Of a DNA stretch of 24,813 nucleotides, positions 1 through 6,179 are shown piece after piece. This DNA comes from Pseudomonadota bacterium (GTDB taxonomy: Bacteria > Pseudomonadota > Alphaproteobacteria > Rhizobiales > Xanthobacteraceae). The stretch lies in contig JAEWJH010000114.1 in assembly GCA_023386635.1 (NCBI GenBank), positions 1 through 24,813 of the forward strand, in the 5' to 3' direction. A program made the translations under genes and the position numbers. The stretch's first letter is position 1. The number at the start of each line of letters is the position of its first letter. Under the pieces are notes generated by a model. The model saw only the letters and a list, made by a program, of their open reading frames with translations, had not been told where the DNA came from and did no database searches.

Positions 1-30
1 CTGCTGCAGGCGATCCGTGGCGCACGCTGG

Positions 31-59
31 AAAACAAACGGCGGGCCGAAGCCCGCCGT
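31..59 (-). terminator. Intrinsic terminator of the first glycine-zipper gene
   Basis: A perfect 9-bp stem (38-46 with 51-59) closes a UUCG-type tetraloop. On the minus strand it is followed by a T-rich stretch (TTGTTTTCC). It lies 27 bases past the stop codon of the minus-strand gene at 86-385, so it is read as that gene's terminator. Confidence 0.8.
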
Positions 60-85
60 CTGAACATGTCGTGCCGCTTCGCGCG

Positions 86-385
86 TCAGTCGCAGACTTC
101 GACGCGACGAACGCGATAGCCGTAGCCGTCCCAGTAGCGGTGACGCTCGATCCGGCAAACCGGTTCGTCCACCACATAGGCCGGTGGCGGCGCGTAGTAA
201 GCCGGCGGCGGGGCCGGATAGGCCGGGCCGCTGTTGGCAATGGCGCTGCCGATAATCGCGCCGGCAGCCAGGCCGCCGATCACGCCGGCACCGACCGCGC
301 AGCCGCGGCAGCGGGCATCGGCCGACGTCGAGACGGCGGCCAGCAGCACGGCGGCGGTGGCGGCAACCGCGATAGATTTCATCAT
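86..385 (-). CDS. Small secreted glycine-zipper protein, paralogue 1 (99 aa)
   Basis: The predicted product is a small exported protein of unknown function. Residues 1-24 form a Sec-type signal peptide ending in an ADA-like cleavage site. Residues 32-50 form a glycine zipper (VGAGVIGGLAAGAIIGSAI), the kind of segment that packs or inserts in membranes. A Pro/Ala/Tyr-rich linker follows at about 53-72, and the basic, aromatic tail carries two cysteines (C77, C98). The start is placed at the first of two adjacent ATG codons, where the signal peptide begins; a longer reading frame continues upstream but adds non-protein-like residues. The next gene upstream (607-918) is a clear paralogue with the same domain order. 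Similar small proteins are common in Rhizobiales, and none that I know has an established function. The gene has its own terminator. Confidence 0.8.
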   Translation of the reverse strand: MMKSIAVAATAAVLLAAVSTSADARCRGCAVGAGVIGGLAAGAIIGSAIANSGPAYPAPPPAYYAPPPAYVVDEPVCRIERHRYWDGYGYRVRRVEVCD

Positions 386-551
386 GATGTGCCTCGTTTC
401 ATATCCCCCGGGATCATCGCGGCGGGGTGTTAAGCGAGCATTAAGGCCAAAAACCGACGGGTGGTTCGCGCCGTGATTCCGTCTCTCGTCGCAGCATGCT
501 CCGGTCCGGATAAACGAGGGCTGAACAGCTCGGCCTGGCCGGTATTCCAGC

Positions 552-582
552 AAAAAGCCCGGCCTGCTGAGCAGACCGGGCT
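552..582 (-). terminator. Intrinsic terminator of the second glycine-zipper gene
   Basis: The stem pairs 556-567 with 571-582 (12 bp, one mismatch, 3-base loop). On the minus strand a run of Ts (GGGCTTTTTG) follows. It lies 24 bases past the stop codon of the minus-strand gene at 607-918. Confidence 0.85.
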
Positions 583-606
583 TTCGTTTGGAGGTCGACA
601 TGCAGG

Positions 607-918
607 TCAGTAGCAGACCCGCACGCGGCGGACGTGAGCATATCCATAGGGATCGATCACCCGCTCGCGGCGCCAGTAGCAACCGCCGCCGTAATAGGCC
701 GGCGCGGGACCGTAGCCGTAGTAAGCGGGGCCGGGACCGTAGCCGTAGTAGCCGCCGTTGGCGGCCCCACCGATGATCGCGCCGGCGGCCAGGCCGCCGA
801 TGATACCCGCGGCAACAGCGCCGCCGCGACCGCGCGCTTCGGCAGGTTGCGGTGCGGCCACGGCCGCGATTCCGAGGGTCGCGGCGACCGCGAGAACTGT
901 CAGAGTCTTGGTCATCAT
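607..918 (-). CDS. Small secreted glycine-zipper protein, paralogue 2 (103 aa)
   Basis: This is a second small exported protein with the same plan as its neighbour at 86-385. It has a Sec signal peptide (about residues 1-29, ending PAEA), a glycine zipper (AAGIIGGLAAGAIIGGAAN), a linker built of repeated Gly/Tyr/Pro units (YYGYGPGPAYYGYGPAPAYY), and a basic tail with two cysteines (CYWRRER...RRVRVCY). The zipper and tail match paralogue 1 closely, while the linker differs completely: Gly/Tyr here, Pro/Ala there. An AAGGTGA ribosome-binding site sits just upstream of two adjacent ATG codons at 918 and 915. The function is unknown; a cell-envelope role is inferred only from the signal peptide and zipper. 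Confidence 0.8.
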   Translation of the reverse strand: MMTKTLTVLAVAATLGIAAVAAPQPAEARGRGGAVAAGIIGGLAAGAIIGGAANGGYYGYGPGPAYYGYGPAPAYYGGGCYWRRERVIDPYGYAHVRRVRVCY

Positions 919-1047
919 GGCATCACCTTGAACTGGTTGACGTCGAACCAACCATCAACGCTGTCCGACCGGATCAGGTTCCCCCTTATCGCGTGAACGG
1001 AGCCTGAACCGCCGGGCCACACTGTTGCCTTGAAGTACCCTGGGGCC

Positions 1048-1064
1048 TAGGTTCTTTTTCCCAG
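1048..1064. repeat. Left copy of the 17-bp direct repeat flanking the IS element
   Basis: TAGGTTCTTTTTCCCAG occurs here and again, identically, at 3288-3304, directly outside the inverted repeats of the mobile element. It is read as a target-site duplication. I recall 8 bp as the usual duplication of the IS1595 family, so this one is long. Confidence 0.85.
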
Positions 1065-1083
1065 TTATATACTTGACAAAGCA
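1065..1083. repeat. Left terminal inverted repeat of the IS element
   Basis: TTATATACTTGACAAAGCA pairs with the reverse complement of 3268-3286, with one mismatch in 19 positions. It lies directly inside the direct repeat. It also contains a TTGACA hexamer, which could serve as a -35 element reading inward. Confidence 0.85.
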
Positions 1084-1125
1084 GCCCCCCGATTCGCCAG
1101 AATCAGAAAATCAAAGGGGCGCGCT

Positions 1126-2038
1126 ATGAAACTCACCGATCCCATGTTCACCGACGCCGATCAACCCTCATTGCGGGAACGTCGAACAGGACAAGATCAC
1201 CGAGTTGAAGGGCAAGGCCCATCGCCCCGGCGTCTATCAGTGCGCCGCCTGCCGCGAGCAGTTCACCGTGACGGTCGGCACCGTCATGGAGCGGAGCAAG
1301 ATCCCCCTGAATAAGTGGCTGCTTGCTACCTTCCTGCTTAATGCAGGCAAGAAAGGCACCAGCGCCCATCAGATTCACAGAACGCTAGGTGTTACCTACA
1401 AGACTGCTTGGTTCATGTGCCATCGCATCCGGCTCATGATGGACGATACCAGCACAGATCGCGGCCCCATGGGCGGCGAAGGCAAGATCGTCGAAGCAGA
1501 CGAAACCTATTTCGGCAACGTTCCCGAAGCGCAGCGCCGCGTCTCGCCCCAGCGCAAGGGCCGTCCCTATACTCAAGGGCGGTCGCGTTGGCCCCGGCGG
1601 CAAACGTGCCGTTATCTCGCTGGTCGAGCGTGACGGCCGCGTACGTTCTTTCCACCCCGCTGTGGCCGATGCCGCAAGCGTTGCTGCCATCGTCGCGAGA
1701 ACATCGCCCTCGAGACCCGTTTGCAGACCGATGAAAGCCGCCTCTACGTCATGGTCGGCAAAGAGTTTGCCGCTCATGAAACCGTCAATCACTCTGCCAA
1801 GGAATACGCCCGTGGCGACGTGACCATGAACACCGTTGAAACCTACTTCTCAGTGTTCAAGCGCGGTATGCGCGGCACCTATGAGCATTGCGCTGAAAAG
1901 CATCTGCACCGCTATCTCGCGGAATTTGACTTCCGCTTTAATCACCGTCCCGCCCTCGGCTTTACCGATGGGGAACGTGCAGCCATTGCCATCCGCAATT
2001 CAGGCGGCAAGCGGCTGACGTATCGTCCGACTAACTGA
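1126..2038 (+). pseudogene. Decayed IS1595-family (ISXO2-like) transposase
   Basis: The pieces of an ISXO2-like DDE transposase are all present but lie in different frames. The first 12 residues (from ATG 1126) are joined by an apparent deletion near 1160 to the end of a zinc-ribbon motif (PHCGN, then CAAC at about 1241). Reading then continues in frame through WLLATFLLNAGKKGTSAHQIHRTLGVTYKTAWFMCHRIR-type sequence to ADETYFGN, the first catalytic Asp. A frameshift near 1570 and another near 1700 are needed to reach TDESRLY (second Asp) and TVETYFSVFKRGMRGTYEH (catalytic Glu), ending RLTYRPTN and TGA at 2038. With a deletion and at least two frameshifts the gene cannot make active enzyme. Family identity is firm because all three catalytic motifs are recognisable. 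Confidence 0.9.
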
Positions 2039-2045
2039 GCCTGAT

Positions 2046-2243
2046 CTAGCGTACGTCGCCGCAAGATTTCTCAAGTGGCGCGGCACCAAGCCTCAGAAGC
2101 GCAGAATTAAGCGAATCTGGGTGCGGTGATGGGTCGCAAACAAATTGCTCAAACTCCCGTGCAAGCGCCAAAGTCGCAGAGGGGGTGGTTGCACCCGCCT
2201 GTGTAGCAAGCTCTAATAGCTTCAACCTTTGCGCATCCATCAT
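2046..2243 (-). CDS. Small helical passenger protein (65 aa), unknown function
   Basis: I do not recognise this protein. It is predicted to be mostly helical and has ordinary protein-like composition (MMDAQRLKLLELATQAG at the start, then a short loop and LALAREFEQFV). It has no signal peptide or membrane segment. It starts at one of two adjacent ATG codons (2243 or 2240), divergent from the yodC-like gene at 2267, and its stop codon lies 7 bases beyond the transposase stop on the opposite strand. A GAGG-like sequence is visible about 10 bases upstream. It lies inside the mobile element and is counted as cargo. The small size makes the call tentative. Confidence 0.5.
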   Translation of the reverse strand: MMDAQRLKLLELATQAGATTPSATLALAREFEQFVCDPSPHPDSLNSALLRLGAAPLEKSCGDVR

Positions 2244-2266
2244 GCTTCTGAGCCTCGGGGGTTGAT

Positions 2267-2446
2267 ATGGCTACGTTCAAAGTCGGTGACGTTGTTCAGT
2301 TGAAATCTGGCGGACCACTTATGACGCTCACAAAATGTGCGCCTCAAGATGATGGCGAGAAGGTGTGGACCGTCTACTTTCATCAAAACAAAGAGTGCAC
2401 GGGGTATTACCCGGCAGGCGCGCTGGAGCCATCCCGCTTCGAATAG
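2267..2446 (+). CDS. YodC/DUF2158-family protein (59 aa), IS passenger
   Basis: This 59-residue protein matches the small YodC (DUF2158) family, whose members begin with a motif of the type F-K-x-G-D-V-V-x-L-K-S-G-G-P-x-M-T. Here FKVGDVVQLKSGGPLMTLTK starts at residue 4, and the protein continues through VWTVYFH and ends soon after a GALEPSRFE tail. It is predicted to fold as a small beta-rich (SH3-like) domain in the cytoplasm. No biochemical function is established for the family. A GGGG stretch 6-7 bases before the ATG is a fair ribosome-binding site. It sits inside the IS element, divergent from the 65-aa gene. The reading frame is intact, unlike the transposase. At under 60 residues it is easily missed by gene callers. 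Confidence 0.8.
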   Translation: MATFKVGDVVQLKSGGPLMTLTKCAPQDDGEKVWTVYFHQNKECTGYYPAGALEPSRFE

Positions 2447-2449
2447 CAA

Positions 2450-2590
2450 TTACCTCTTATCGGAGGACGACTTCGGCTTCCGCGCCTTTTTCGAACGCGC
2501 GGTAGTAGCCGCTTTGCGCGGCTCTGCTGGACTATTCAGCATCCGCCGCAGAGTTTTCTTGAAAACTTGTTCCTGATCGGATTTCGACAT
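2450..2590 (-). CDS. Small basic passenger protein (46 aa), unknown function
   Basis: This short minus-strand frame encodes a 46-residue protein. An amphipathic N-terminal half (EQVFKKTLRRMLNSPAEP) is followed by a Lys/Arg/Ala/Ser-rich tail (TTARSKKARKPKSSSDKR). Proteins with a helix ending R-M-L-x-(S/T)-P-x-x-P and a basic tail are, as I remember, frequent hypothetical proteins in Rhizobiales; I know of no function. Its ATG (complement of 2588-2590) overlaps the ATG of the divergent 187-aa gene (2589-2591) within the palindrome CATG, so the two genes begin on the same four bases. No strong ribosome-binding site is visible, which lowers confidence. The stop lies 3 bases past the end of the yodC-like gene on the opposite strand. 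Confidence 0.5.
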   Translation of the reverse strand: MSKSDQEQVFKKTLRRMLNSPAEPRKAATTARSKKARKPKSSSDKR

Positions 2591-3152
2591 GTTCGACAAT
2601 GCTCGAAAGAAATTTTCGTTTCAGGTTGCACCAAGCAACAGACAATTATGGGCCATAGGAATGGTAGCCGTCCAATGGGCCGCTATTGAACAGTGGATGA
2701 ATCTCATTGTTATTGGCCTGACACATGACGCCCCAGAGGTTCGGGAAGAATACGGAAAGACCTGGTCATTTTCGGCTCGCATAGATTTTTGGGAGTTACT
2801 TGCACAAACTCACGTGATCGAGCCGTGGCGGACAAAAATGCTGGCCGCAATCAATGAAACGCGACAAGTTCAAGAATTACGCGACAAAATCATTCACGGT
2901 ACGTGGGGCGACAAAAAGGCTTCCAGCACAATTGGCAATCCCGTGGCCGACCGAGTATCGAATTGGTCGAAGCCGCACCACCCTTTTGAGTGGAAAGCTG
3001 ACTACGGGACCATCCTTAAAGTGGCCTTAAGGGTCGATGCCTTGCATCAGATGCTTTTCCCATTCTTGCGCACAACGGCAACCCCGGATGAGTTCATTAC
3101 TTCCGACGAAGCATTGCGTCGTATATCGCGGAAACCAACTCCGCTTTCGTAA
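2589..3152 (+). CDS. Hypothetical 187-aa passenger protein with HEPN-like R-x4-H motif
   Basis: I do not recognise a named family. The protein is mainly helical and soluble, with no signal peptide. Residues 25-45 (VAVQWAAIEQWMNLIVIGLT) look like a helix near a domain start, and residues 98-106 read RDKIIHGTW. This Arg-x4-His segment, preceded by a long helix (res. 83-97), resembles the R-x4-6-H signature of HEPN-superfamily RNases and related helical proteins, where Arg and His form the active site. That is a motif-level suggestion only; many HEPN-like proteins of this type are not known nucleases. The gene is the largest cargo of the IS element. Base composition is lower in GC than the flanking chromosome. 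The ATG at 2589 has only a weak upstream GGA; an ATG at residue 25 is an alternative start. Confidence 0.7.
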   Translation: MFDNARKKFSFQVAPSNRQLWAIGMVAVQWAAIEQWMNLIVIGLTHDAPEVREEYGKTWSFSARIDFWELLAQTHVIEPWRTKMLAAINETRQVQELRDKIIHGTWGDKKASSTIGNPVADRVSNWSKPHHPFEWKADYGTILKVALRVDALHQMLFPFLRTTATPDEFITSDEALRRISRKPTPLS

Positions 3153-3249
3153 GGCCCGCGCCGCGCTCATTGCGCTCACGCCACTCCGCGAATGCAACAA
3201 TGCCCGCCGCTATCATCCCCTCTGAAATTGTTGCCGCCCTGTCAGACAT
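3097..3249 (-). CDS. Small helical passenger protein (50 aa), unknown function
   Basis: This 50-residue frame begins MSDRAATISEGMIAAG and ends AELVSAIYDAMLRRK. The pattern of an early I-S-(D/E)-x-M-I-x-A-G helix and a closing V-x-A-I-Y-x-A-M helix resembles short hypothetical proteins seen in phages and other mobile DNA of Proteobacteria; no function is known to me. It lies inside the right end of the IS element, on the strand opposite the 187-aa gene, and their last 56 bases overlap tail to tail. An AGGA stretch about 7 bases before the ATG could bind ribosomes. The overlap and short length leave real doubt, but the sequence is more protein-like than the alternative frames. Confidence 0.5.
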   Translation of the reverse strand: MSDRAATISEGMIAAGIVAFAEWRERNERGAGLTKAELVSAIYDAMLRRK

Positions 3250-3267
3250 AGGAGTAATCCTGCAACG

Positions 3268-3286
3268 TGCTTTGTCGAGTATATAA
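3268..3286. repeat. Right terminal inverted repeat of the IS element
   Basis: The reverse complement of this segment, TTATATACTCGACAAAGCA, matches the left inverted repeat at 18 of 19 positions. The outer edge contains TATAAT (3282-3287), a perfect -10 hexamer pointing out of the element toward the VOC gene; no good -35 lies at the right distance. Confidence 0.85.
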
Positions 3287-3287
3287 T

Positions 3288-3304
3288 TAGGTTCTTTTTC
3301 CCAG
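3288..3304. repeat. Right copy of the 17-bp direct repeat flanking the IS element
   Basis: This is identical to 1048-1064 over 17 bases and marks the right boundary of the insertion. Confidence 0.85.
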
Positions 3305-3357
3305 AGCAGACGACGCCGGTTGGTGCTAAACAGCCGCGCAATCCGGGAGAACGATCC

Positions 3358-3750
3358 ATGCAACTGACCTTCGACCATATCCACCTGCGCAGCCCCGATC
3401 CGGAAGCGACCGCCGTCTGGTTCGAGCGCATGCTCGGCGCCGAGATCATCCGGTCGATGAGCCAGGGCAAGCCGCGGATCGACCTCAAGCTCGGCGGGCA
3501 AAAGATTTTCATCATGGCGGTGACGCCGGGCGATGGCGTTGCCGCTGCGCCGGTGGCGCCGTATCAGGGGCTCGACCATTTCGGTCTGTCGGTCACCGAC
3601 ATCGACACGGTCTACGAGGAGCTCAAGGCGAAGGGTGCCGAGTTCACCAAGCATGTGTTTACCCAGCGCCCCGGCATTCGCGTGATGTTCCTGCGCGGGC
3701 CGCAAGGCGTCTCGATCGAGCTGCTCGAGCGCAGCGACAAATATCAGTAA
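3358..3750 (+). CDS. VOC-superfamily (glyoxalase/dioxygenase fold) protein, 130 aa
   Basis: This is a single-domain protein of the vicinal-oxygen-chelate superfamily, made of two beta-alpha-beta-beta-beta modules. The first module opens with FDHIHLRSPDPEATAVWFERMLG (cited here only by its key residues H7 and the W21-F22 pair) and the second with GLDHFGLSVTDID. H7, H74 and E121 (in VSIELLER) occupy the positions that usually bind the metal ion. The length of 130 residues is normal for members such as lactoylglutathione lyase-like or methylmalonyl-CoA epimerase-like proteins. The substrate cannot be told from sequence. The ATG follows a GGGAGAACGATCC ribosome-binding region. The stop codon is 3 bases from the end of the convergent tspO gene. 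The IS insertion ends 54 bases before this ATG, so its native promoter may have been displaced. Confidence 0.85.
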   Translation: MQLTFDHIHLRSPDPEATAVWFERMLGAEIIRSMSQGKPRIDLKLGGQKIFIMAVTPGDGVAAAPVAPYQGLDHFGLSVTDIDTVYEELKAKGAEFTKHVFTQRPGIRVMFLRGPQGVSIELLERSDKYQ

Positions 3751-3753
3751 ACG

Positions 3754-4215
3754 CTAGTTGAGAATGACGATCGCGCCGTTGAGCAGCGTGGCGTAGGCGA
3801 CCCAGAGCAGATAGGGGACGAACAGCCATGCGGCGACGGCGTCCTTGCTCCAGCGTTCGCCGATGAAGGCGCAGATCGCGATCAGCAACAGCACGACGAC
3901 CGCGAGCGACAGCTCCGGCCGGTGCAGGCCGAAGAACGCCGGCGACCACAGGAAGTTCAGCGCCATCTGCACGCCCCACAATGCTTTTGCCGTGCCGTCG
4001 CCGCGCCGCAGGAATGTGCGCCAGCCGGCGATGGCAATCAGGACATAAAGCGCACTCCACACCGGTCCGAACACGCCGTTCGGCGGATTGAAGGGCGGTT
4101 TGCGCAGCGCTGCGTACCAGCCGTCCGGCAAGTTGAAGAGGCCGATCAGGGTGCCGCCCCCGAGCACGACAACCAGAAAAACCGCGAGCAGCAGATAGCG
4201 CGTGACAGCCTTCAT
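3754..4215 (-). CDS. tspO: TspO/MBR-family tryptophan-rich sensory protein (153 aa)
   Basis: This integral membrane protein belongs to the TspO/mitochondrial benzodiazepine receptor family, which binds porphyrins and related ligands and, in Rhodobacter, affects photosynthesis gene expression. Five hydrophobic segments fill the 153 residues. Family hallmarks are visible: W28-Y29 and the following KPPFNPPNGVFGPVW segment in the first loop, the paired Trp/Leu positions in ALNFLWSPAFFG, and a closing PYLLWVAYATLLNGAI helix. The ATG at 4215 is preceded by GGAGG at a 6-base spacing, which fixes the start; the frame stays open further upstream but adds a non-homologous leader. It runs convergent with the VOC gene. 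The ligand and role here are inferred only from the family. Confidence 0.93.
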   Translation of the reverse strand: MKAVTRYLLLAVFLVVVLGGGTLIGLFNLPDGWYAALRKPPFNPPNGVFGPVWSALYVLIAIAGWRTFLRRGDGTAKALWGVQMALNFLWSPAFFGLHRPELSLAVVVLLLIAICAFIGERWSKDAVAAWLFVPYLLWVAYATLLNGAIVILN

Positions 4216-4398
4216 CGGCGGCCTCCGTTGAGTGGGCAAGGCCCAGTGTAAAGCCCAATACAACTGCCGGCGATCGTTCCGGTTCAATGGCCCGCATGAA
4301 CGGCAGGCCTCTTGGATTCCGCTGGCGGACGGATCAGGTTGTGCCATGATACCGCTCTTAACCAACGGTCGAAACAGACCGTGGACAGGGAGGCAGCG

Positions 4399-5388
4399 GT
4401 GAACATTGGGCGGCGCGGATTTTTGAAAGGCGCGGGCGCTGCGGCGCTCGCGGGCGGCGGTGTCTCGTCGCTGGCCATGCCGGCGATCGGTCAGGCGAAA
4501 TGGCCGGATCGGCCGGTGCGTTTCATCGTGCCATTGGCACCGGGCGGCGCCATCGACTTTGTCGCGCGCCAGACCGGCGAGGTGCTGTCACGCCATCTCG
4601 GCCAGCAGGTGGTGGTGGAAAACCGCACCGGCGCGGGCGGCACGATCGGCATGGATACGGCGATGAAGAGCGCGCCGGACGGCTATACGATCTTGATCAC
4701 CAACGACAACGCCGCAAGCGCGCCGCATATTTTGTCCTTGAGCTACGACTACACCAAGGAACTGATGCCGGTTTGCGATCTGGGGCATCAGCCACAGGCA
4801 TTCGCCGTGCATCCGACGCTCGGTGTCGCATCGGTGAAGGAATACGTCGAGAACGCCAAGAAGCATCCCGGCGTCGGTTTCGCGTCCTCCGGCGTCGGTT
4901 CGAACCAGCATGTGGTCGGTGCGTGGTTTGCCAAGGAGGCCGGCATCACGCTGGAGCATGTGCCGTATCGCGGTGCCGGCCAGGCGGTGAACGATCTGAT
5001 CGCCGGCCATGTGAAGTCTTGTTTCCTCGGGCCGACCGCGCTGATCGCTCATCACAAGGCCGGTACGATCAAGATCATCGGTCAGACCTCGGCGAAGCGT
5101 TCGCCGACGCTGCAGGACATCCCGACGCTGGAGCAGTCCGGCTACAACGGGCTGGTGCTGGAAGCATGGTATGCGGCGTTCGCGCCGGCGGGCACGCCGA
5201 AGGAGATTGTCGATCTGCTCAACAGCGAATTCAACAAGGCGTTGAAGGACCCGCGTCTGGTCGATGCCTTCACCAAGGGGTCGATGGAGCCGATCGGCGG
5301 TACGCCGCAGGATCTCGGCAAGCTGGCGCAGGCGGACTCCGCGAAATACGCCCGGCTGGTGAAGGAGCTGAACATCAAGGTTCAGTAG
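4399..5388 (+). CDS. Tripartite tricarboxylate transporter substrate-binding protein (TctC/Bug family)
   Basis: This is a periplasmic solute-binding protein of the Bug/TctC family, which captures carboxylates or similar anions for a TctAB membrane pair. The N-terminus carries a Tat-type signal (RRGFLKG at residues 5-11, then a hydrophobic stretch ending MPAIGQA). The mature part starts WPDRPVRFIVPLAPGGAIDF, a hallmark of the family, followed by VENRTGAGGTIG, GHVKSCFLG and the usual EAWYAAFAPAGTPKEIV segment. The GTG at 4399 is chosen because GGGAGG lies 5 bases before it and it puts the twin arginine at the right distance; the frame continues upstream to an ATG at 4312 without homology. No tctA or tctB is adjacent; a tctBA pair lies about 12 kb away, and orphan Bug proteins are common. 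Confidence 0.92.
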   Translation: MNIGRRGFLKGAGAAALAGGGVSSLAMPAIGQAKWPDRPVRFIVPLAPGGAIDFVARQTGEVLSRHLGQQVVVENRTGAGGTIGMDTAMKSAPDGYTILITNDNAASAPHILSLSYDYTKELMPVCDLGHQPQAFAVHPTLGVASVKEYVENAKKHPGVGFASSGVGSNQHVVGAWFAKEAGITLEHVPYRGAGQAVNDLIAGHVKSCFLGPTALIAHHKAGTIKIIGQTSAKRSPTLQDIPTLEQSGYNGLVLEAWYAAFAPAGTPKEIVDLLNSEFNKALKDPRLVDAFTKGSMEPIGGTPQDLGKLAQADSAKYARLVKELNIKVQ

Positions 5389-5416
5389 CGCGACAACAGC
5401 CCATCTGAAACGCTAG

Positions 5417-5446
5417 CGCGCCGGTGGTCATCCGCCGGCGCGTTTT
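5417..5446 (+). terminator. Intrinsic terminator after the Bug gene
   Basis: An 8-bp GC stem (CGCGCCGG at 5417-5424 with CCGGCGCG at 5435-5442) is followed by TTTT. It lies 29 bases past the plus-strand stop codon. The right arm and T-run also code for the last residues of the convergent lipoprotein gene, which ends at 5428. Confidence 0.75.
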
Positions 5447-6024
5447 GCTGTTTGCTTCACCGGGCAGCCGGCATAAGCGGTCTTCACCGCCTCGGCGCCA
5501 CCTGCAAGCGTGAATTCGGCGCTGGTGCGTGGATTGTTCAACGAGCGGATGCGGACATAGAGCTGACGCGCGCTTGTCACCGCTTCGGCGAAGGCCGCGA
5601 CCTCGTCAGGGTCCTCGATCACCACGGTTTTGTAATAACGCAGGAAGCGCGCTTCCGCCTCCTTGCCGGGCCGGTCGTCGAACCGATATCCGAGCATCGA
5701 GTTGCGGTTGGAGCCGACGCGATCGTGAAAGGCGATGCGCACAACCGGCGCATTCTGGAAGCACAGCAGTTGCAGCAAGGCGTTGCGCGCAATCAGGTGC
5801 TGCGTCGACGTCGTGACGCTGGCTGTCAGAGTCGAACTTGAGATCGGCAGGCCCGTGACGCGGTCCTCGCCGCGCGCGACGTGCCACCCGCCGACGCGCG
5901 TTGCGCCTTCGCTGCCGGTCACATAGGGATCGCGCGCCGCGCAACCGCTCAACGTCACGCCCAGTGTGCTGCCGGCGATCAGCACGCCGAGCACCGTCAC
6001 CGCCTGCGCGATGGTTCGCCGCAT
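5428..6024 (-). CDS. Putative lipoprotein, unknown function (198 aa)
   Basis: The N-terminus has two arginines, a hydrophobic segment and a lipobox L25-S-G-C28, so the mature protein should be lipid-anchored at C28 and face the periplasm. Beyond this I do not recognise a family. The middle contains NALLQLLCFQNAPVVRIAFHD, followed by a conserved-looking segment about folding of an F/Y-rich core (RFLRYYKTVVIEDPDEVAAF), and a second half ending TLAGGAEAVKTAYAGCP. Two further cysteines (one in LLCFQ, one in AGCP) could form a disulphide. It stands alone between the convergent Bug gene and the divergent PEBP-family gene. The start ATG at 6024 gives a clean signal sequence although no strong ribosome-binding site is seen. 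Confidence 0.8.
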   Translation of the reverse strand: MRRTIAQAVTVLGVLIAGSTLGVTLSGCAARDPYVTGSEGATRVGGWHVARGEDRVTGLPISSSTLTASVTTSTQHLIARNALLQLLCFQNAPVVRIAFHDRVGSNRNSMLGYRFDDRPGKEAEARFLRYYKTVVIEDPDEVAAFAEAVTSARQLYVRIRSLNNPRTSAEFTLAGGAEAVKTAYAGCPVKQTAKRAGG

Positions 6025-6179
6025 GAATAGCCCCAGCCACGACAGTCCCCGGCGATCAGTGTGCCGAAGGGGACAAGACGCGGCAAGATGGCAAGCGAGA
6101 CAGGACGGTGGGCGGGGTTGCAGAAGCCCGTATGACGTTCGTAGGGTGTCGCAATGGATCAGGACAGGGAGACACCGGC

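Larger units (their letters stand above)
1065..3287 (+). mobile_element. IS1595/ISXO2-type element carrying passenger genes (2.2 kb)
   Basis: The element is bounded by near-identical inverted repeats (1065-1083 and 3268-3286, 18 of 19 bases) and by the 17-bp direct repeat outside them. It contains a broken ISXO2-like transposase gene (1126-2038) and about 1.2 kb of additional sequence with up to five small genes. The cargo is visibly richer in A/T than the surrounding chromosome. Typical IS1595 elements are near 1 kb; the family is known to include larger members with passenger genes, and this one fits that class. It lies between the divergent glycine-zipper gene (607-918) and the VOC gene (3358-3750), so it separates the VOC gene from its original upstream DNA. 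Because the transposase is broken, movement would need a transposase supplied in trans. Confidence 0.9.

Noticed and set aside
966..985. CCGGATCAGGTTC resembles the 3' conserved part of a TPP riboswitch.
   Set aside because: The other THI-box parts (CUGAGA and the 5' GGGGUG) are missing nearby, and the adjacent genes are unrelated to thiamine; it is a chance match.
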